From positions 1-51,479 of IMG/VR virus record IMGVR_UViG_3300030110_003917: DNA of 51,479 nucleotides. One strand, given 5' to 3'. Origin of the DNA: a virus. A program made the translations under genes and the position numbers. The notes under the pieces were generated by a model that saw only the letters and a program-made list of their open reading frames with translations, was not told where the DNA came from and searched no databases. Shown in pieces: positions 30,880 through 39,102 of the stretch. Every line of letters starts with the position of its first letter. Positions within the stretch are counted from its first letter, which is position 1.

Positions 30880-31520
30880 GTATATCTAGTAAAAATAATA
30901 AATTAAAAAGGGCAGGAGTAAGTGGTTATAATAAACCAAAAAGAACTCCTAATCACCCTAGAAAATCACATGTTGTAGTAGCAAAAGTAGGTGACAAAAC
31001 TAAGCTAATTAGGTTTGGACAACAAGGAGTAAGTGGAGCTGGTAATAATCCTCAGTCTTCAAAACAAAAGGCAAGAAGAAAATCATTTAAAGCAAGGCAC
31101 GCAAGAAATATTAGAAAAGGTAAATTTAGCGCAGCTTACTGGGCTAATAAAGTAAAATGGTTATGGTTACTTTTAATGTTGTCATCACCGCTTCAGATGT
31201 ATTCACAAGAGTTTTTACATGATGATGATTTTGAAAAAAAAACCTCACAAGGAATAGTAATTGTTGAGTTTTATGCTTCATGGAATGATGCTAATTCTGT
31301 TCCAATAAAAAAATTATCAGACTCTAAAAAGTATAGAGTAAGTATGGATACAGACATGTCATTATTAACTAAGTATAACGTGATGGGTGTTCCTACTGTA
31401 GTTATGTATCAAAACGGAAAAGAAATTAAAAGATGGAAGCCTAATGTTATGATGCAGTTAGATGCTAAATTATCAGACATACAAAGCTGTATAGATGAAC
31501 TTATAGGTGATAAATTTTAA
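30876..31520 (+). CDS. Fusion of a basic phage protein and a thioredoxin-fold domain
   Basis: This is a 214-residue protein. Residues 1-95 form a basic phage-type protein (GVSGYNKPKRTPNHP, KLIRFGQQGVSGAGNN, KARRKSFKARHARN, KFSAAYWANKVKW) similar to short proteins of marine phages. Residues 96-108 are hydrophobic, and may act as a membrane or signal anchor. Residues 113-214 have a thioredoxin layout: VEFYASWNDANS at 130-141 in place of VEFWAxWCxxC, and MGVPTVVMYQNG with cis-Pro173. Both catalytic Cys are Asn (137, 140), so redox activity is not expected. The fusion is in one frame with no sign of a frameshift. Confidence 0.7.
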   Translation: MSISSKNNKLKRAGVSGYNKPKRTPNHPRKSHVVVAKVGDKTKLIRFGQQGVSGAGNNPQSSKQKARRKSFKARHARNIRKGKFSAAYWANKVKWLWLLLMLSSPLQMYSQEFLHDDDFEKKTSQGIVIVEFYASWNDANSVPIKKLSDSKKYRVSMDTDMSLLTKYNVMGVPTVVMYQNGKEIKRWKPNVMMQLDAKLSDIQSCIDELIGDKF

Positions 31521-31522
31521 GT

Positions 31523-31744
31523 ATGCCGAGACTAAATAAAGATCAAAGAAACGAAGTAGAACAAGAATTGCAAAACCTAATTAACAACAAGCAATTTGAA
31601 AGGTTTGATCAAATATGTATAAGCGAAAAAATACAAACCATAATGGACATTATGGAAAATATAAAGGAAATTGATAATCCACACGTAATAAAAATACAAA
31701 GAAAATGCGAGAAGAAATTAGACCAATTGATAGATTATTTGTAA
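31523..31744 (+). CDS. Small hypothetical helical protein, 73 residues
   Basis: The start is two bases after the fusion gene stop. The protein is fully helical and charged (MPRLNKDQRNEVEQELQNLINNK, later RKCEKKLDQLIDYL). It could pair with other small proteins of the cluster, but no motif is recognised. A further short ORF overlaps its end. Confidence 0.5.
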   Translation: MPRLNKDQRNEVEQELQNLINNKQFERFDQICISEKIQTIMDIMENIKEIDNPHVIKIQRKCEKKLDQLIDYL

Positions 31745-31833
31745 GGTATTGGGTCACAGACAGGTGTTTGCCAGAAATTAACTTTAGTGTACACTATTCT
31801 TCAGATGGGTCATTTATATATGATTATATGTAA
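31705..31833 (+). CDS. Possible very small protein, 42 residues
   Basis: ATG 31705 overlaps the previous gene by 40 bases. The peptide begins MREEIRPIDRLFVRYWVTDR. It would be the last gene of the cluster. The large overlap weakens the case; only its position and length support it. Confidence 0.35.
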   Translation: MREEIRPIDRLFVRYWVTDRCLPEINFSVHYSSDGSFIYDYM

Positions 31834-31856
31834 AAAAAAATATAAATCTTAGTTTT

Positions 31857-31876
31857 ACCTAAGAATAATCTTAGGT
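31857..31876 (+). promoter_or_regulatory. Perfect inverted repeat upstream of the second HTH regulator
   Basis: ACCTAAGA and TCTTAGGT form a perfect 8-bp inverted repeat with a 4-base spacer, about 55 bases before the HTH gene. An additional overlapping CTTAG (31849-31853) can pair with the first arm. It may be an operator for the regulator or a weak terminator of the preceding cluster (the following T-tract is interrupted). Confidence 0.5.
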
Positions 31877-31930
31877 TTATGACATTTTTGTTATATTTTA
31901 TGTATATATTACGTCTGCTAAATAATAAAT

Positions 31931-32491
31931 ATGTCTAAAACACCTTTCATACCACAGAATGTCAATCTCCAATCTACTAATCAAAATTTTACAATAGATA
32001 ATATAAGAATAGAAAAAAATAATAAAAATTTATTTTCCGCAGAAGGAAACTTAACAAAAGACGCATTAAAAATTTTTTCTAAAAATCTGGATAGTATAAA
32101 GCTTAATGAATGTTATGAATTTATAATGGGCGATTATAAACATAAATTAATAATTCCAGACCCTATACAAATTGCTAAGAGATACAAACAGTTTAGAAAA
32201 ACTATACGTTTAACTCAAAGAGAAATGGCATTTATTACCAATAGCACCTCACAAACTGTGTATCAAATTGAAAATGCAAAAGCAGTCCCTTCTATAGTAT
32301 GGGCATTAAATATGATAAAATATTTTGACTTAAATATACATTGGTTTCTAACTGGGGAGGCTACCATGTTTGTTGATAGAAACTTTTTAGATGAAAAATT
32401 TAATGAGTTAACTGAAGAAAACATCAAGCTTAAAAAGGATCTTAAGAGAAAAAACAAAATGCTAGATAAATTATTTGAAGAAAATGCGTGA
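31931..32491 (+). CDS. HTH (XRE-type) transcriptional regulator
   Basis: This is a 186-residue protein. Residues 81-145 hold an XRE/HTH_3 domain (RLTQREMAFITNSTSQTVYQIENAKAVPSIVWALNMIKYFDLNIHWFLTGEATMF), a form typical of phage regulators in Bacteroidota, including the common NIxWxLTGE ending. Residues 1-80 are a separate, unknown N-terminal part; residues 150-186 form a coiled coil suited to dimerisation. Downstream gene starts within its last codons. It is a second regulator, away from the lysogeny module, and may control late genes. Confidence 0.75.
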   Translation: MSKTPFIPQNVNLQSTNQNFTIDNIRIEKNNKNLFSAEGNLTKDALKIFSKNLDSIKLNECYEFIMGDYKHKLIIPDPIQIAKRYKQFRKTIRLTQREMAFITNSTSQTVYQIENAKAVPSIVWALNMIKYFDLNIHWFLTGEATMFVDRNFLDEKFNELTEENIKLKKDLKRKNKMLDKLFEENA

Positions 32492-32939
32492 TACTAAAAA
32501 ATTTACTTTTAAAAAAAAGCCTAACATAACTAAAAAAGTTTTATTAGATAAAGGTTTTCAAAGAGTAGGTAAAATGAAAGGTTTATCTGTTTTTAAAAGA
32601 AGAATAAATATTCCTTTATCAATAAATCCTTTTATAAAATTAATATCTAAACACTCAGCAGTCGGTTTAGTTTTGACTGCTAATGCGGATGTAGATATAA
32701 GTCAACATATAGGAAGTAAAAATTTAGTTTATCGAGTAGGAGTAAATGTTGAGACATCGATAGCAGATGATTGTATCATATTAGATAAAAAAACATTAAA
32801 CTTAATTTTATCTGTCACTAACATGTGTTACTCAGATCATGTTGATTATGGTGAATTTATGGTTGATCAATCTAAGATGTATCCAAAAAAGAAAATTTCA
32901 ATTATTAAGAAAATTAAAAGTATAATAAAGAAAATTTAA
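32484..32939 (+). CDS. Small basic protein coupled to the HTH regulator
   Basis: I start it at ATG 32484, overlapping the regulator's last 8 bases; an in-frame ATG 9 bases upstream exists. The 151 residues begin and end with Lys-rich stretches, with a middle domain (SINPFIKLISKHSAVGLVLTANADVDISQHIG) of mixed character. No family is recognised. Coupling suggests a regulator partner. Its stop overlaps that of the convergent minus gene by three bases. Confidence 0.55.
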   Translation: MRDTKKFTFKKKPNITKKVLLDKGFQRVGKMKGLSVFKRRINIPLSINPFIKLISKHSAVGLVLTANADVDISQHIGSKNLVYRVGVNVETSIADDCIILDKKTLNLILSVTNMCYSDHVDYGEFMVDQSKMYPKKKISIIKKIKSIIKKI

Positions 32940-33130
32940 TTTATTTCTTTCTCAAATTTCTTAAAAGACATAAGGTCAACCCTAGAAAGTTTAATTTCTT
33001 CTTTGTCATTATACCAAATATGTTTTACTCCTGTCCATTTATTTTTTAGAGTAAGAGTGTCTTCTTCTAAGCAAACTTTTATTGTAGCACACTCATGTGA
33101 TTTAAGGTACTTGTAAAATGATTTTTTCAT
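32936..33130 (-). CDS. Small hypothetical protein, 64 residues
   Basis: The protein begins MKKSFYKYLKSHECATIKVCLEEDTLTLKNK and looks like a small beta-rich unit. It is the last gene of the leftward packaging operon, overlapping the nuclease-like gene by four bases. No motif is recognised. Confidence 0.5.
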   Translation of the reverse strand: MKKSFYKYLKSHECATIKVCLEEDTLTLKNKWTGVKHIWYNDKEEIKLSRVDLMSFKKFEKEIN

Positions 33131-33504
33131 TTAACAAGGGTCAGTATTGCATCTGGATAGTTATATTTCATCATAGCATTTGTTACCCTCCACTTTAGAG
33201 TAAATGCGTACTGCTTTGCTGTTATAGCTGACTTTACCTCAATGTATTCGTCTTCACCGTCATGATGCTTTACTAAAAAATCTATCTTATAATTAAATAA
33301 CCACTCACCAGTAGGAGCGTGTATTTTAAGATTAGGGTGTGGCTCCCAGTCTTTTATTTCGCCAGCACGTTTTTTATCTTCTAAGTACATGGCGTATTCT
33401 GCCTCTTTTTTAGAATCATATTTATGCCCGTTCCACTCTGTTCTTTTTGCGTTATACTTATTTTTCTTTTTTGCGTTATAAAACCAATTAACTCTATATG
33501 CCAT
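33127..33504 (-). CDS. DUF1064-like PD-(D/E)xK nuclease
   Basis: This 125-residue protein has KYDSKKEAEYAMYL (28-41), KIDFLVKHHDGEDEYIEVK (73-91): D75, E89 and K91 fit the PD-(D/E)xK nuclease pattern, with E34 or E36 as the first acid. DUF1064 is a common phage endonuclease-like family with this sequence form. It is downstream of the terminase large subunit in the same operon, so a packaging or recombination-related DNA-cleaving role is reasonable. Confidence 0.75.
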   Translation of the reverse strand: MAYRVNWFYNAKKKNKYNAKRTEWNGHKYDSKKEAEYAMYLEDKKRAGEIKDWEPHPNLKIHAPTGEWLFNYKIDFLVKHHDGEDEYIEVKSAITAKQYAFTLKWRVTNAMMKYNYPDAILTLVK

Positions 33505-33514
33505 AATTCTGTGT

Positions 33515-35473
33515 TTAAATTTCTACAAAAGATGATCTTCTGTTTATATATCTATGATGACTTTCTACATCTACTTCTATACAAGGGTCCATATAACTTG
33601 TAGCAAGCCATAATGCGCCCATTGTAGAAATAAGCATGTCATCGTTTTGTCCGTCAACTGCACCCATACTACCATCAGCTTTAAGCTCATAATAGTCTGC
33701 TTCGTAGTACACTCTCTCATCATACTCTTCATATGCTCTCTCACGTAAAAGTTTATTAAAATTGTCAATCATCATTGTCTTTGACGCTTTGTTCGTATGA
33801 AATCCGTATCTTTTTGGTTGCCCTTCTCTTATCTGATCTAAAGAAGTTCTCATAAATAAATTATCGTAGTGTTCAGATATTTCATCTAGTATTGTGAGGT
33901 AGTGATTACCCTCAGCTCCCATTCCCTTTGTCTGAAGTGAATTTACCTCTACAGCAAGTAATGCATTATTATATGCTTTAGCTATTTGAACAGCTTTCCA
34001 TGCAAAAAGATCCTGATCCAAATGTCCCCTCCATGAGCAGGCTCTCACTGGGAGTCCACCCCTCATCATGTCTATCCTGTCTATAACAGTGATAGCAGAA
34101 TAATCTGCTTTTTCAGTTCTACCCCCAATATCTACAAAAGCACAGTATCTGTTCTTCATTATTTTTCCAGGAGGGTCATCTGGAAATCTCCACACTTGTA
34201 GGTTTCCTTTTTTGGTTTCTAGTATTGTAATGTCTTCTAAAGCATCGTTACCTCCTACTTGTGGAAAGACATCACCCACTAGCTCTGGCTCTCTTAAAAG
34301 TTCTCTAAGGTTTATTATATAGGCAGGAGAGAAGGCTTTTCTTCCAGTAGACTGGAACGCTTCTCTGTCATTACTTGGAAACTCACTCTGCATACGCCAA
34401 AGGTCCTCACCAAACTCACTAAACTTTTCTCTGTACCAGTGAATACCTTCTATGGTAGCTCCTTTTTTCCAGAGAGTTTTTTCGTATGAGTTTAGAGATT
34501 TAAAAAATTCTATTTTCTTTTGTTTTGTTTTAAATGGTTTTTGATAGAGTTCTATTTCAAACCACGAAACAAATACTGCGCTCATATTATTTTCTCCACG
34601 TTTCGCTTTTAACCACGTAGAATGGAAGTAATTACCAACACCTTTTGCGGTTGACTCCATAATAAATAAAGAGTAGGGGATAGAAGGGATTGTTCCAAGA
34701 ATAGACTGGACCATATCATCTGGAGATTTACCTTGTGTTGTTTTCCATAGACCAACTTCTGTGAGGTGAGCCATTGCAATATCAGAAGATCTGATAGTGT
34801 CTGGTTTTTGTGCTGAACCTATTCTTATCACACAACCTCTTTCTGGTATCCACTTATTTTTTTGTGAATTCTCGTAATTTGCTAGAGAGTAAGATGCAAT
34901 CTCCTTCGGGATGTTTTCTATAAGTCTTGTGTACATGCTTCTTACGTTTATAGCCTGTGCCTCCACGTCACCAGCAATCACGCTGTTCCAGTTCTTTTTG
35001 TGCATAAGCTGTAACCATGCCATGTATATTTGTATAAGAGTAGATCCTCCCCATTGCCTAGCTTTCGTTAAAATTATACGTATGGGTTTTTCTTCAGCCC
35101 TTTGTAATTCTAAAGCCTTCAAAAGTTTTAATTGCGCTTTTCTTAGAATAAAAGGAATAATTTTTTCTGATTCCTTGTCTTTTATTTTTACGCACATGAC
35201 ACAGAAAAACTCAAAGTCATGGATTATTCTGTACACCACAAACTGATGCAGAACATTATCTATTACAAGATTATTGTCATCACAGTAGTCTTCAAATGAT
35301 TTGTATCCATCATACACCTTCATGGATTTAGGAATATAAAACCATTTTCCTTTTTTATTATACAACCGAAATCTTCTCCTAGGAATGGTACTTCCAGTAC
35401 CCGTATAAGGGTCATAATTCTTATTTAAAATCTTTAGACGCTTGTCATTTTCCTCTAAAATTTTATGAATCAT
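33515..35473 (-). CDS. terL: Terminase large subunit
   Basis: This is a 652-residue protein. A Walker A-like KARQWGGST is at 137-145, a Walker B segment IAMAHLTEV with E239 follows, then a coupling IMESTA motif (271-276). The C-terminal nuclease has CAFVDIGG (D448), AVEVNS (E509) and DGQNDDML (D607, D611, D612). It cuts and pumps DNA into procapsids. It is in reverse orientation relative to capsid and tail genes, and no typical small terminase precedes it; candidates are the HTH protein at 10511 and the divergent gene at 35525. Confidence 0.9.
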   Translation of the reverse strand: MIHKILEENDKRLKILNKNYDPYTGTGSTIPRRRFRLYNKKGKWFYIPKSMKVYDGYKSFEDYCDDNNLVIDNVLHQFVVYRIIHDFEFFCVMCVKIKDKESEKIIPFILRKAQLKLLKALELQRAEEKPIRIILTKARQWGGSTLIQIYMAWLQLMHKKNWNSVIAGDVEAQAINVRSMYTRLIENIPKEIASYSLANYENSQKNKWIPERGCVIRIGSAQKPDTIRSSDIAMAHLTEVGLWKTTQGKSPDDMVQSILGTIPSIPYSLFIMESTAKGVGNYFHSTWLKAKRGENNMSAVFVSWFEIELYQKPFKTKQKKIEFFKSLNSYEKTLWKKGATIEGIHWYREKFSEFGEDLWRMQSEFPSNDREAFQSTGRKAFSPAYIINLRELLREPELVGDVFPQVGGNDALEDITILETKKGNLQVWRFPDDPPGKIMKNRYCAFVDIGGRTEKADYSAITVIDRIDMMRGGLPVRACSWRGHLDQDLFAWKAVQIAKAYNNALLAVEVNSLQTKGMGAEGNHYLTILDEISEHYDNLFMRTSLDQIREGQPKRYGFHTNKASKTMMIDNFNKLLRERAYEEYDERVYYEADYYELKADGSMGAVDGQNDDMLISTMGALWLATSYMDPCIEVDVESHHRYINRRSSFVEI

Positions 35474-35524
35474 ATGTAATATTTGTTATATTTCTATATA
35501 TAAATATAATCAATTATATAATCT

Positions 35525-35866
35525 ATGCCAATAAAGACACACCTACAAGAATACAGAGATCTTGGGGAGAAGTGTCTGGACACTCTAGACTACATAAAAC
35601 AGACCTACCACTACGACAGAAAGACCATACACATAGCTAAGTGTAAAATACGCTCTGGTATGTCATTATTAAATCATAATACCTTGGATGTGGATAAACA
35701 GCTATCTAAAAAAGCATTGTTCAAACTCATGGACGCAGTGCAAGACTTGATTAGTGGTAAGATCACAAAACTGTACTTAGAAAGGTCAGAAGATGATACA
35801 GGAATCTATGATATTATAAACGGAAGAGATTTTACATTTGACAAAAACATCAAAAAAAAATTATAA
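35525..35866 (+). CDS. Hypothetical protein divergent from terminase
   Basis: This 113-residue, mostly helical protein (LQEYRDLGEKCLDTLDYIKQTYHYDRKTIHIAKCKIRSG, then acidic and basic parts) is transcribed rightward from the 51-base divergent gap beside terL. Its size and position would suit a terminase small subunit or packaging accessory, but no HTH is clear. The gap itself contains only A+T-rich sequence that should hold both promoters. Confidence 0.5.
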   Translation: MPIKTHLQEYRDLGEKCLDTLDYIKQTYHYDRKTIHIAKCKIRSGMSLLNHNTLDVDKQLSKKALFKLMDAVQDLISGKITKLYLERSEDDTGIYDIINGRDFTFDKNIKKKL

Positions 35867-35955
35867 TATCAATGTTATATGCAGAAATATTATTAATTTT
35901 ATGTTATTAAAATATTGGTTGTCATTCATGACGACTTAGTTAGTTAGTTAATTAC

Positions 35956-35989
35956 AAAGCCTTGTGGTCAAAACTACAAGGTTTTTTTT
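35956..35989 (+). terminator. U-tract hairpin four bases before the scaffold start
   Basis: CCTTGTGGT pairs with ACTACAAGG (35960-35968 with 35973-35981, one G-U) with loop CAAA, followed by eight Ts (35982-35989). The scaffold ATG is at 35994. An in-frame ATG at 35964 lies inside the hairpin and is rejected as start. It follows a GTCAT/ATGAC palindrome and a TTAG tandem repeat. Confidence 0.7.
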
Positions 35990-35993
35990 ATAT

Positions 35994-37133
35994 ATGAGCG
36001 AAGTTAAAAACAACAATACAGATTCTAAGGAAACGCCTAGAACTGTGCCGACTGGTAAAGGTAACACGTATGATCAGTTACTGGATGTTGCCAGAGGAGA
36101 AGAAGCTGAGTCTACGACAGAAGAAAACGTAGAAAACACTCAACCAGAAGTTGAGGAAAATGCAGTAGAAACAGAAGTTAAAGAGACAGAAGAGGTTGCT
36201 AAAGAAGAAGAAATTGTTTCTGATGATACTGAAAAAGAAGAGTCTACAGAACAAGTAGACGTAGAATCACGTGTCAAAGAATTGCAAGAAAAAGAAGAAC
36301 TCTCAGACGATGAGGTGAAGTTTCTTGAAGATAACGGATACGAGGTTGAAATAGAAGAGAAAGAAGAAACAGTAGAGGATAAGAAAGAAGAGGAAAAGGT
36401 TGAGGAAATTGGTATTCCACAGTACGCTGAAACACTTCTTAATTTATATCCTAATGAAAAGATTGATTCAAAGGATGAGGCTGAGGGATTACTCATGAAG
36501 CATCTAGAGAATGAGCAGAACGTAACCAACCAGCTTGGAGAGATTATAAAAGGTAATCCAGAGCTTTCAGATGTCTTAAAAGACATGATGAATAACAAGA
36601 CTGATTTTATGACTGCAATAACTACACACTTAGATGTTGAAGGTAATAAGCCTGTTCCTGGTGATGATAACTACGAGCAGTATGTAGAACAGAAAATTCT
36701 AAGGAAACAGCAACAAGAGCAAGAGAAAAAAAGACTCTCTGTTTTAGAACAAAACAAAAAGTCTTCAGCAGAAGTTGCTAATAGTTATGTAAAAGAAAAA
36801 GGTTTTGATACGAACACGAGGTCTGAATTTTTTAATAAAATTGATACTGTAGTGCAAAGTCTTAACCAAGGTAAAGTAGACGACCAGATGCTAGACATCT
36901 TTTTTAAGGGAATGAACTATGAGAAAGACATAGCAGTTGCTGAGAAAAAAGGTGAAATTATGGGAGCAAATAAAAAGATCTTTACCATTAAAAGAAAAGA
37001 AAACGCTGCTATGCCTAAAGTAACAAGCAATAGTGCTATTAAGGGAAAACCCCAGAAACAGTACATAAATGAGTCAGCTAAAAAGCTAGATTCGTTTTTA
37101 GGCAAAAGCAAACCGAGAACACCCAGAAAGTAA
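35994..37133 (+). CDS. Probable scaffolding protein
   Basis: This 379-residue protein is very acidic in its first 150 residues (many Glu-Glu-Val repeats), then has a helical mid section (YAETLLNLYPNEKIDSKDEAEGLLMKHLENEQN, KILRKQQQEQEKKRLSVLEQNKK) and a basic C-terminus (KPQKQYINESAKKLDSFLGKSKPRTPRK). Acidic, helical proteins with a basic C-terminal helix placed directly before the major capsid gene are typical scaffolds that guide capsid assembly and then leave. No protease motif is present. Confidence 0.7.
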   Translation: MSEVKNNNTDSKETPRTVPTGKGNTYDQLLDVARGEEAESTTEENVENTQPEVEENAVETEVKETEEVAKEEEIVSDDTEKEESTEQVDVESRVKELQEKEELSDDEVKFLEDNGYEVEIEEKEETVEDKKEEEKVEEIGIPQYAETLLNLYPNEKIDSKDEAEGLLMKHLENEQNVTNQLGEIIKGNPELSDVLKDMMNNKTDFMTAITTHLDVEGNKPVPGDDNYEQYVEQKILRKQQQEQEKKRLSVLEQNKKSSAEVANSYVKEKGFDTNTRSEFFNKIDTVVQSLNQGKVDDQMLDIFFKGMNYEKDIAVAEKKGEIMGANKKIFTIKRKENAAMPKVTSNSAIKGKPQKQYINESAKKLDSFLGKSKPRTPRK

Positions 37134-37192
37134 ATAGACGGTTGATGGTGTGTGAGGATGAAGAAAGTTTTTAATTAAACTGTTTATTTATT

Positions 37193-38572
37193 ATGAATAT
37201 AAATTTGAAAAACATCGCAAAGTGGTCACTCAGTTTAGTGGCTCTTGCGTATATGGTTATGCCAGAAGTAGCTTCGGTTATTGATGGTTTGTTTGGGTTT
37301 GGAGCAGAAGGAGTCGCAGTTGGTATGGCTTTAGTGCAAGGTACTAATAGTAATGATGGTACTGAGGCTGCTGATAGTGGAACTGGTGCTGGCACTGGTA
37401 ATCTTCTCTACAAACGTGATGTTTCTCAGATAGTAACAGAGATAAAGCCTGACGACTTTCCTCTAGATACTATTTTAAGAAATATAAGAGGTGCTGAATC
37501 TGCATACAACAGAAAAGTTGAGTATGAAGAGGTAACCTTTAGAAGTGCAAGTGCAACAGCAACTGCAAAAGGATCTGTGTCAGGATTGACGCAAGACATT
37601 ACTTTTGGTAGTGACAAAACTTTTTGGGCAAAAGATGATATCGCATATAATCCTGCGGTAACTACTAACGCTCCAGGAGGTCAGAGATTAATTGTAACTA
37701 ATGTTGTTACATCAACTGGTGTGGTTTCTTTCCAGGCTATTAACAATGCTACAGGAACTATGACAGATGCAGGTACTAGCACTTTTTATAGACTAGGAAA
37801 TGCTAAGACTGAGCTAGACGCTCAAACTACAAGCGTTTACTCTTTACCTGCACAGGATTTCAATTACGCACAAACTTTTATGGCGCAAATTGAAAGATCA
37901 GTTATTGAGTCTAAGTACAATTCTATTAGTGGTTATTCTTTCCAAGACAAAGTAAGACAGGTCATTTATGACATGAGGTCTTCTATGGAAAGATCATTAA
38001 TCGCTGGTGTTAAGTCTAAGACTACAGTTGGTTCTGACATTCACTATACTGCTGACGGATTAAAAAACAAAATCTCGAAGGCGTTTGATTTAGGTGCAAG
38101 TGGAGCTGCTGGTGCAAATTACGTTGATAAATTAAATGTAGGTCATATCATTGATATGTTAGAAAATGCTTTTGCTGGTAATGCAGGATCAGATTCAAGA
38201 CTTATCTTAGGTGGTAAAACTTTCATTTCTGGTATATCAAAAATTGATAAGTATGAAAGAAACTTACAATCTGAAGGTAACACTTTATTACATGGTGTTC
38301 AAGTAAGAAGATTAGTTTCTGACTTTGGTGTATTGGACGTAAAACACTCTAAAGCTATGGATGAGCTAGGATTATCTAAAAATGCTCTTATCCTTGATTT
38401 AGATCACATTTACAAGCATGAGCTTGAGCCAATGTCTGTTGAAGAGTTAGATCTCAACAAGTCTGGATCAAGAAGAACTCAAGATGCTATGAGAATGGTA
38501 GAAACATCATGTGCTTCTATTAGATACTCTGGTGCTAACGGAGTTCATACTTTTGTGAGTCCTACATCATAA
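37193..38572 (+). CDS. Major capsid protein, HK97-like
   Basis: This is a 459-residue protein. Residues about 70-120 (NLLYKRDVSQIVTEIKPDDFPLDTILRNIRGAESAYNRKVEYEEVTFR) resemble the E-loop and N-arm region of SU10/DUF5309-like HK97-fold capsid proteins; the region GGKTFISGISKIDKYERNLQSEGNTLLHGVQVRRLVSDFGVLDVKHSK is consistent with the A-domain. The N-terminal 50 residues are unusual: hydrophobic, membrane-like (KWSLSLVALAYMVMPEVASVIDGLFGF). Location after the scaffold and before neck genes supports it. Confidence 0.75.
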   Translation: MNINLKNIAKWSLSLVALAYMVMPEVASVIDGLFGFGAEGVAVGMALVQGTNSNDGTEAADSGTGAGTGNLLYKRDVSQIVTEIKPDDFPLDTILRNIRGAESAYNRKVEYEEVTFRSASATATAKGSVSGLTQDITFGSDKTFWAKDDIAYNPAVTTNAPGGQRLIVTNVVTSTGVVSFQAINNATGTMTDAGTSTFYRLGNAKTELDAQTTSVYSLPAQDFNYAQTFMAQIERSVIESKYNSISGYSFQDKVRQVIYDMRSSMERSLIAGVKSKTTVGSDIHYTADGLKNKISKAFDLGASGAAGANYVDKLNVGHIIDMLENAFAGNAGSDSRLILGGKTFISGISKIDKYERNLQSEGNTLLHGVQVRRLVSDFGVLDVKHSKAMDELGLSKNALILDLDHIYKHELEPMSVEELDLNKSGSRRTQDAMRMVETSCASIRYSGANGVHTFVSPTS

Positions 38573-38604
38573 TAAACAATATTTATTGTTTAGCAACATA
38601 AATT

Positions 38605-38633
38605 GGGGGAGGTTCTTCCTCTCCCTTTTTTTT
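38605..38633 (+). terminator. U-tract hairpin after the major capsid gene
   Basis: GGGGGAGG (38605-38612) pairs with CCTCTCCC (38618-38625), one G-U, loop TTCTT, followed by eight Ts. It lies 13 bases before the next ATG (38647). A partial terminator here could raise capsid mRNA over downstream genes. Confidence 0.75.
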
Positions 38634-38646
38634 AAAATTAAATTAT

Positions 38647-39096
38647 ATGAGTAAAAACAAAGGAAAATTAATAGGAAAAACATTTGAAAGTGTAAACTAT
38701 ACAGACTGGCAAACACTTATAAGTGTGAATGGCGAAGATAGAAGAATACATTTTGCTAATGGAATAGACCAAAGAGAAAATGGGTTTATAGGTGGTAAAT
38801 ACCATACTACTGATCCTGATGAAATAAAATCTCTGGAAAATCATCCTCATTTTGGAAACGAAATAGTATTATTTAAAGATGTTATAGAGTACGATAACAA
38901 TCCAGGTCTTACTAATGACACAGAAGTTAAAGAAGATTCTGTAAAAATTGTAGATGAAGTTACTACAATGGCCGAAGCGTCAGCTTGGCTGAAAAAAAAC
39001 TTTGATGATGTTTCTTATAAAGAAGTATCAAACGCTAAATCAATTAAAAATTTTATTAAGGATAACGGTGTAAGTTTTCCTAAACTGTTTAAATAA
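38647..39096 (+). CDS. Small capsid-region protein
   Basis: This is a 149-residue protein. N-terminal half is beta-like (KLIGKTFESVNYTDWQTLISVNGEDRRIHFANGI), the C-terminal half is a helical unit (AEASAWLKKNFDDVSYKEVSNAKSIKNFIKDNGVSFP) similar to short HeH/LEM-like modules. It is found right after the capsid gene, so a decoration or head-completion role is plausible. No family is named. Confidence 0.5.
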   Translation: MSKNKGKLIGKTFESVNYTDWQTLISVNGEDRRIHFANGIDQRENGFIGGKYHTTDPDEIKSLENHPHFGNEIVLFKDVIEYDNNPGLTNDTEVKEDSVKIVDEVTTMAEASAWLKKNFDDVSYKEVSNAKSIKNFIKDNGVSFPKLFK

Positions 39097-39102
39097 TAGA
39101 TC

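Noticed and set aside
35964-35993. Upstream start for the scaffold gene
   Set aside because: The extra ten residues are encoded by the stem and U-tract of a hairpin; the ATG at 35994 gives a normal protein start.
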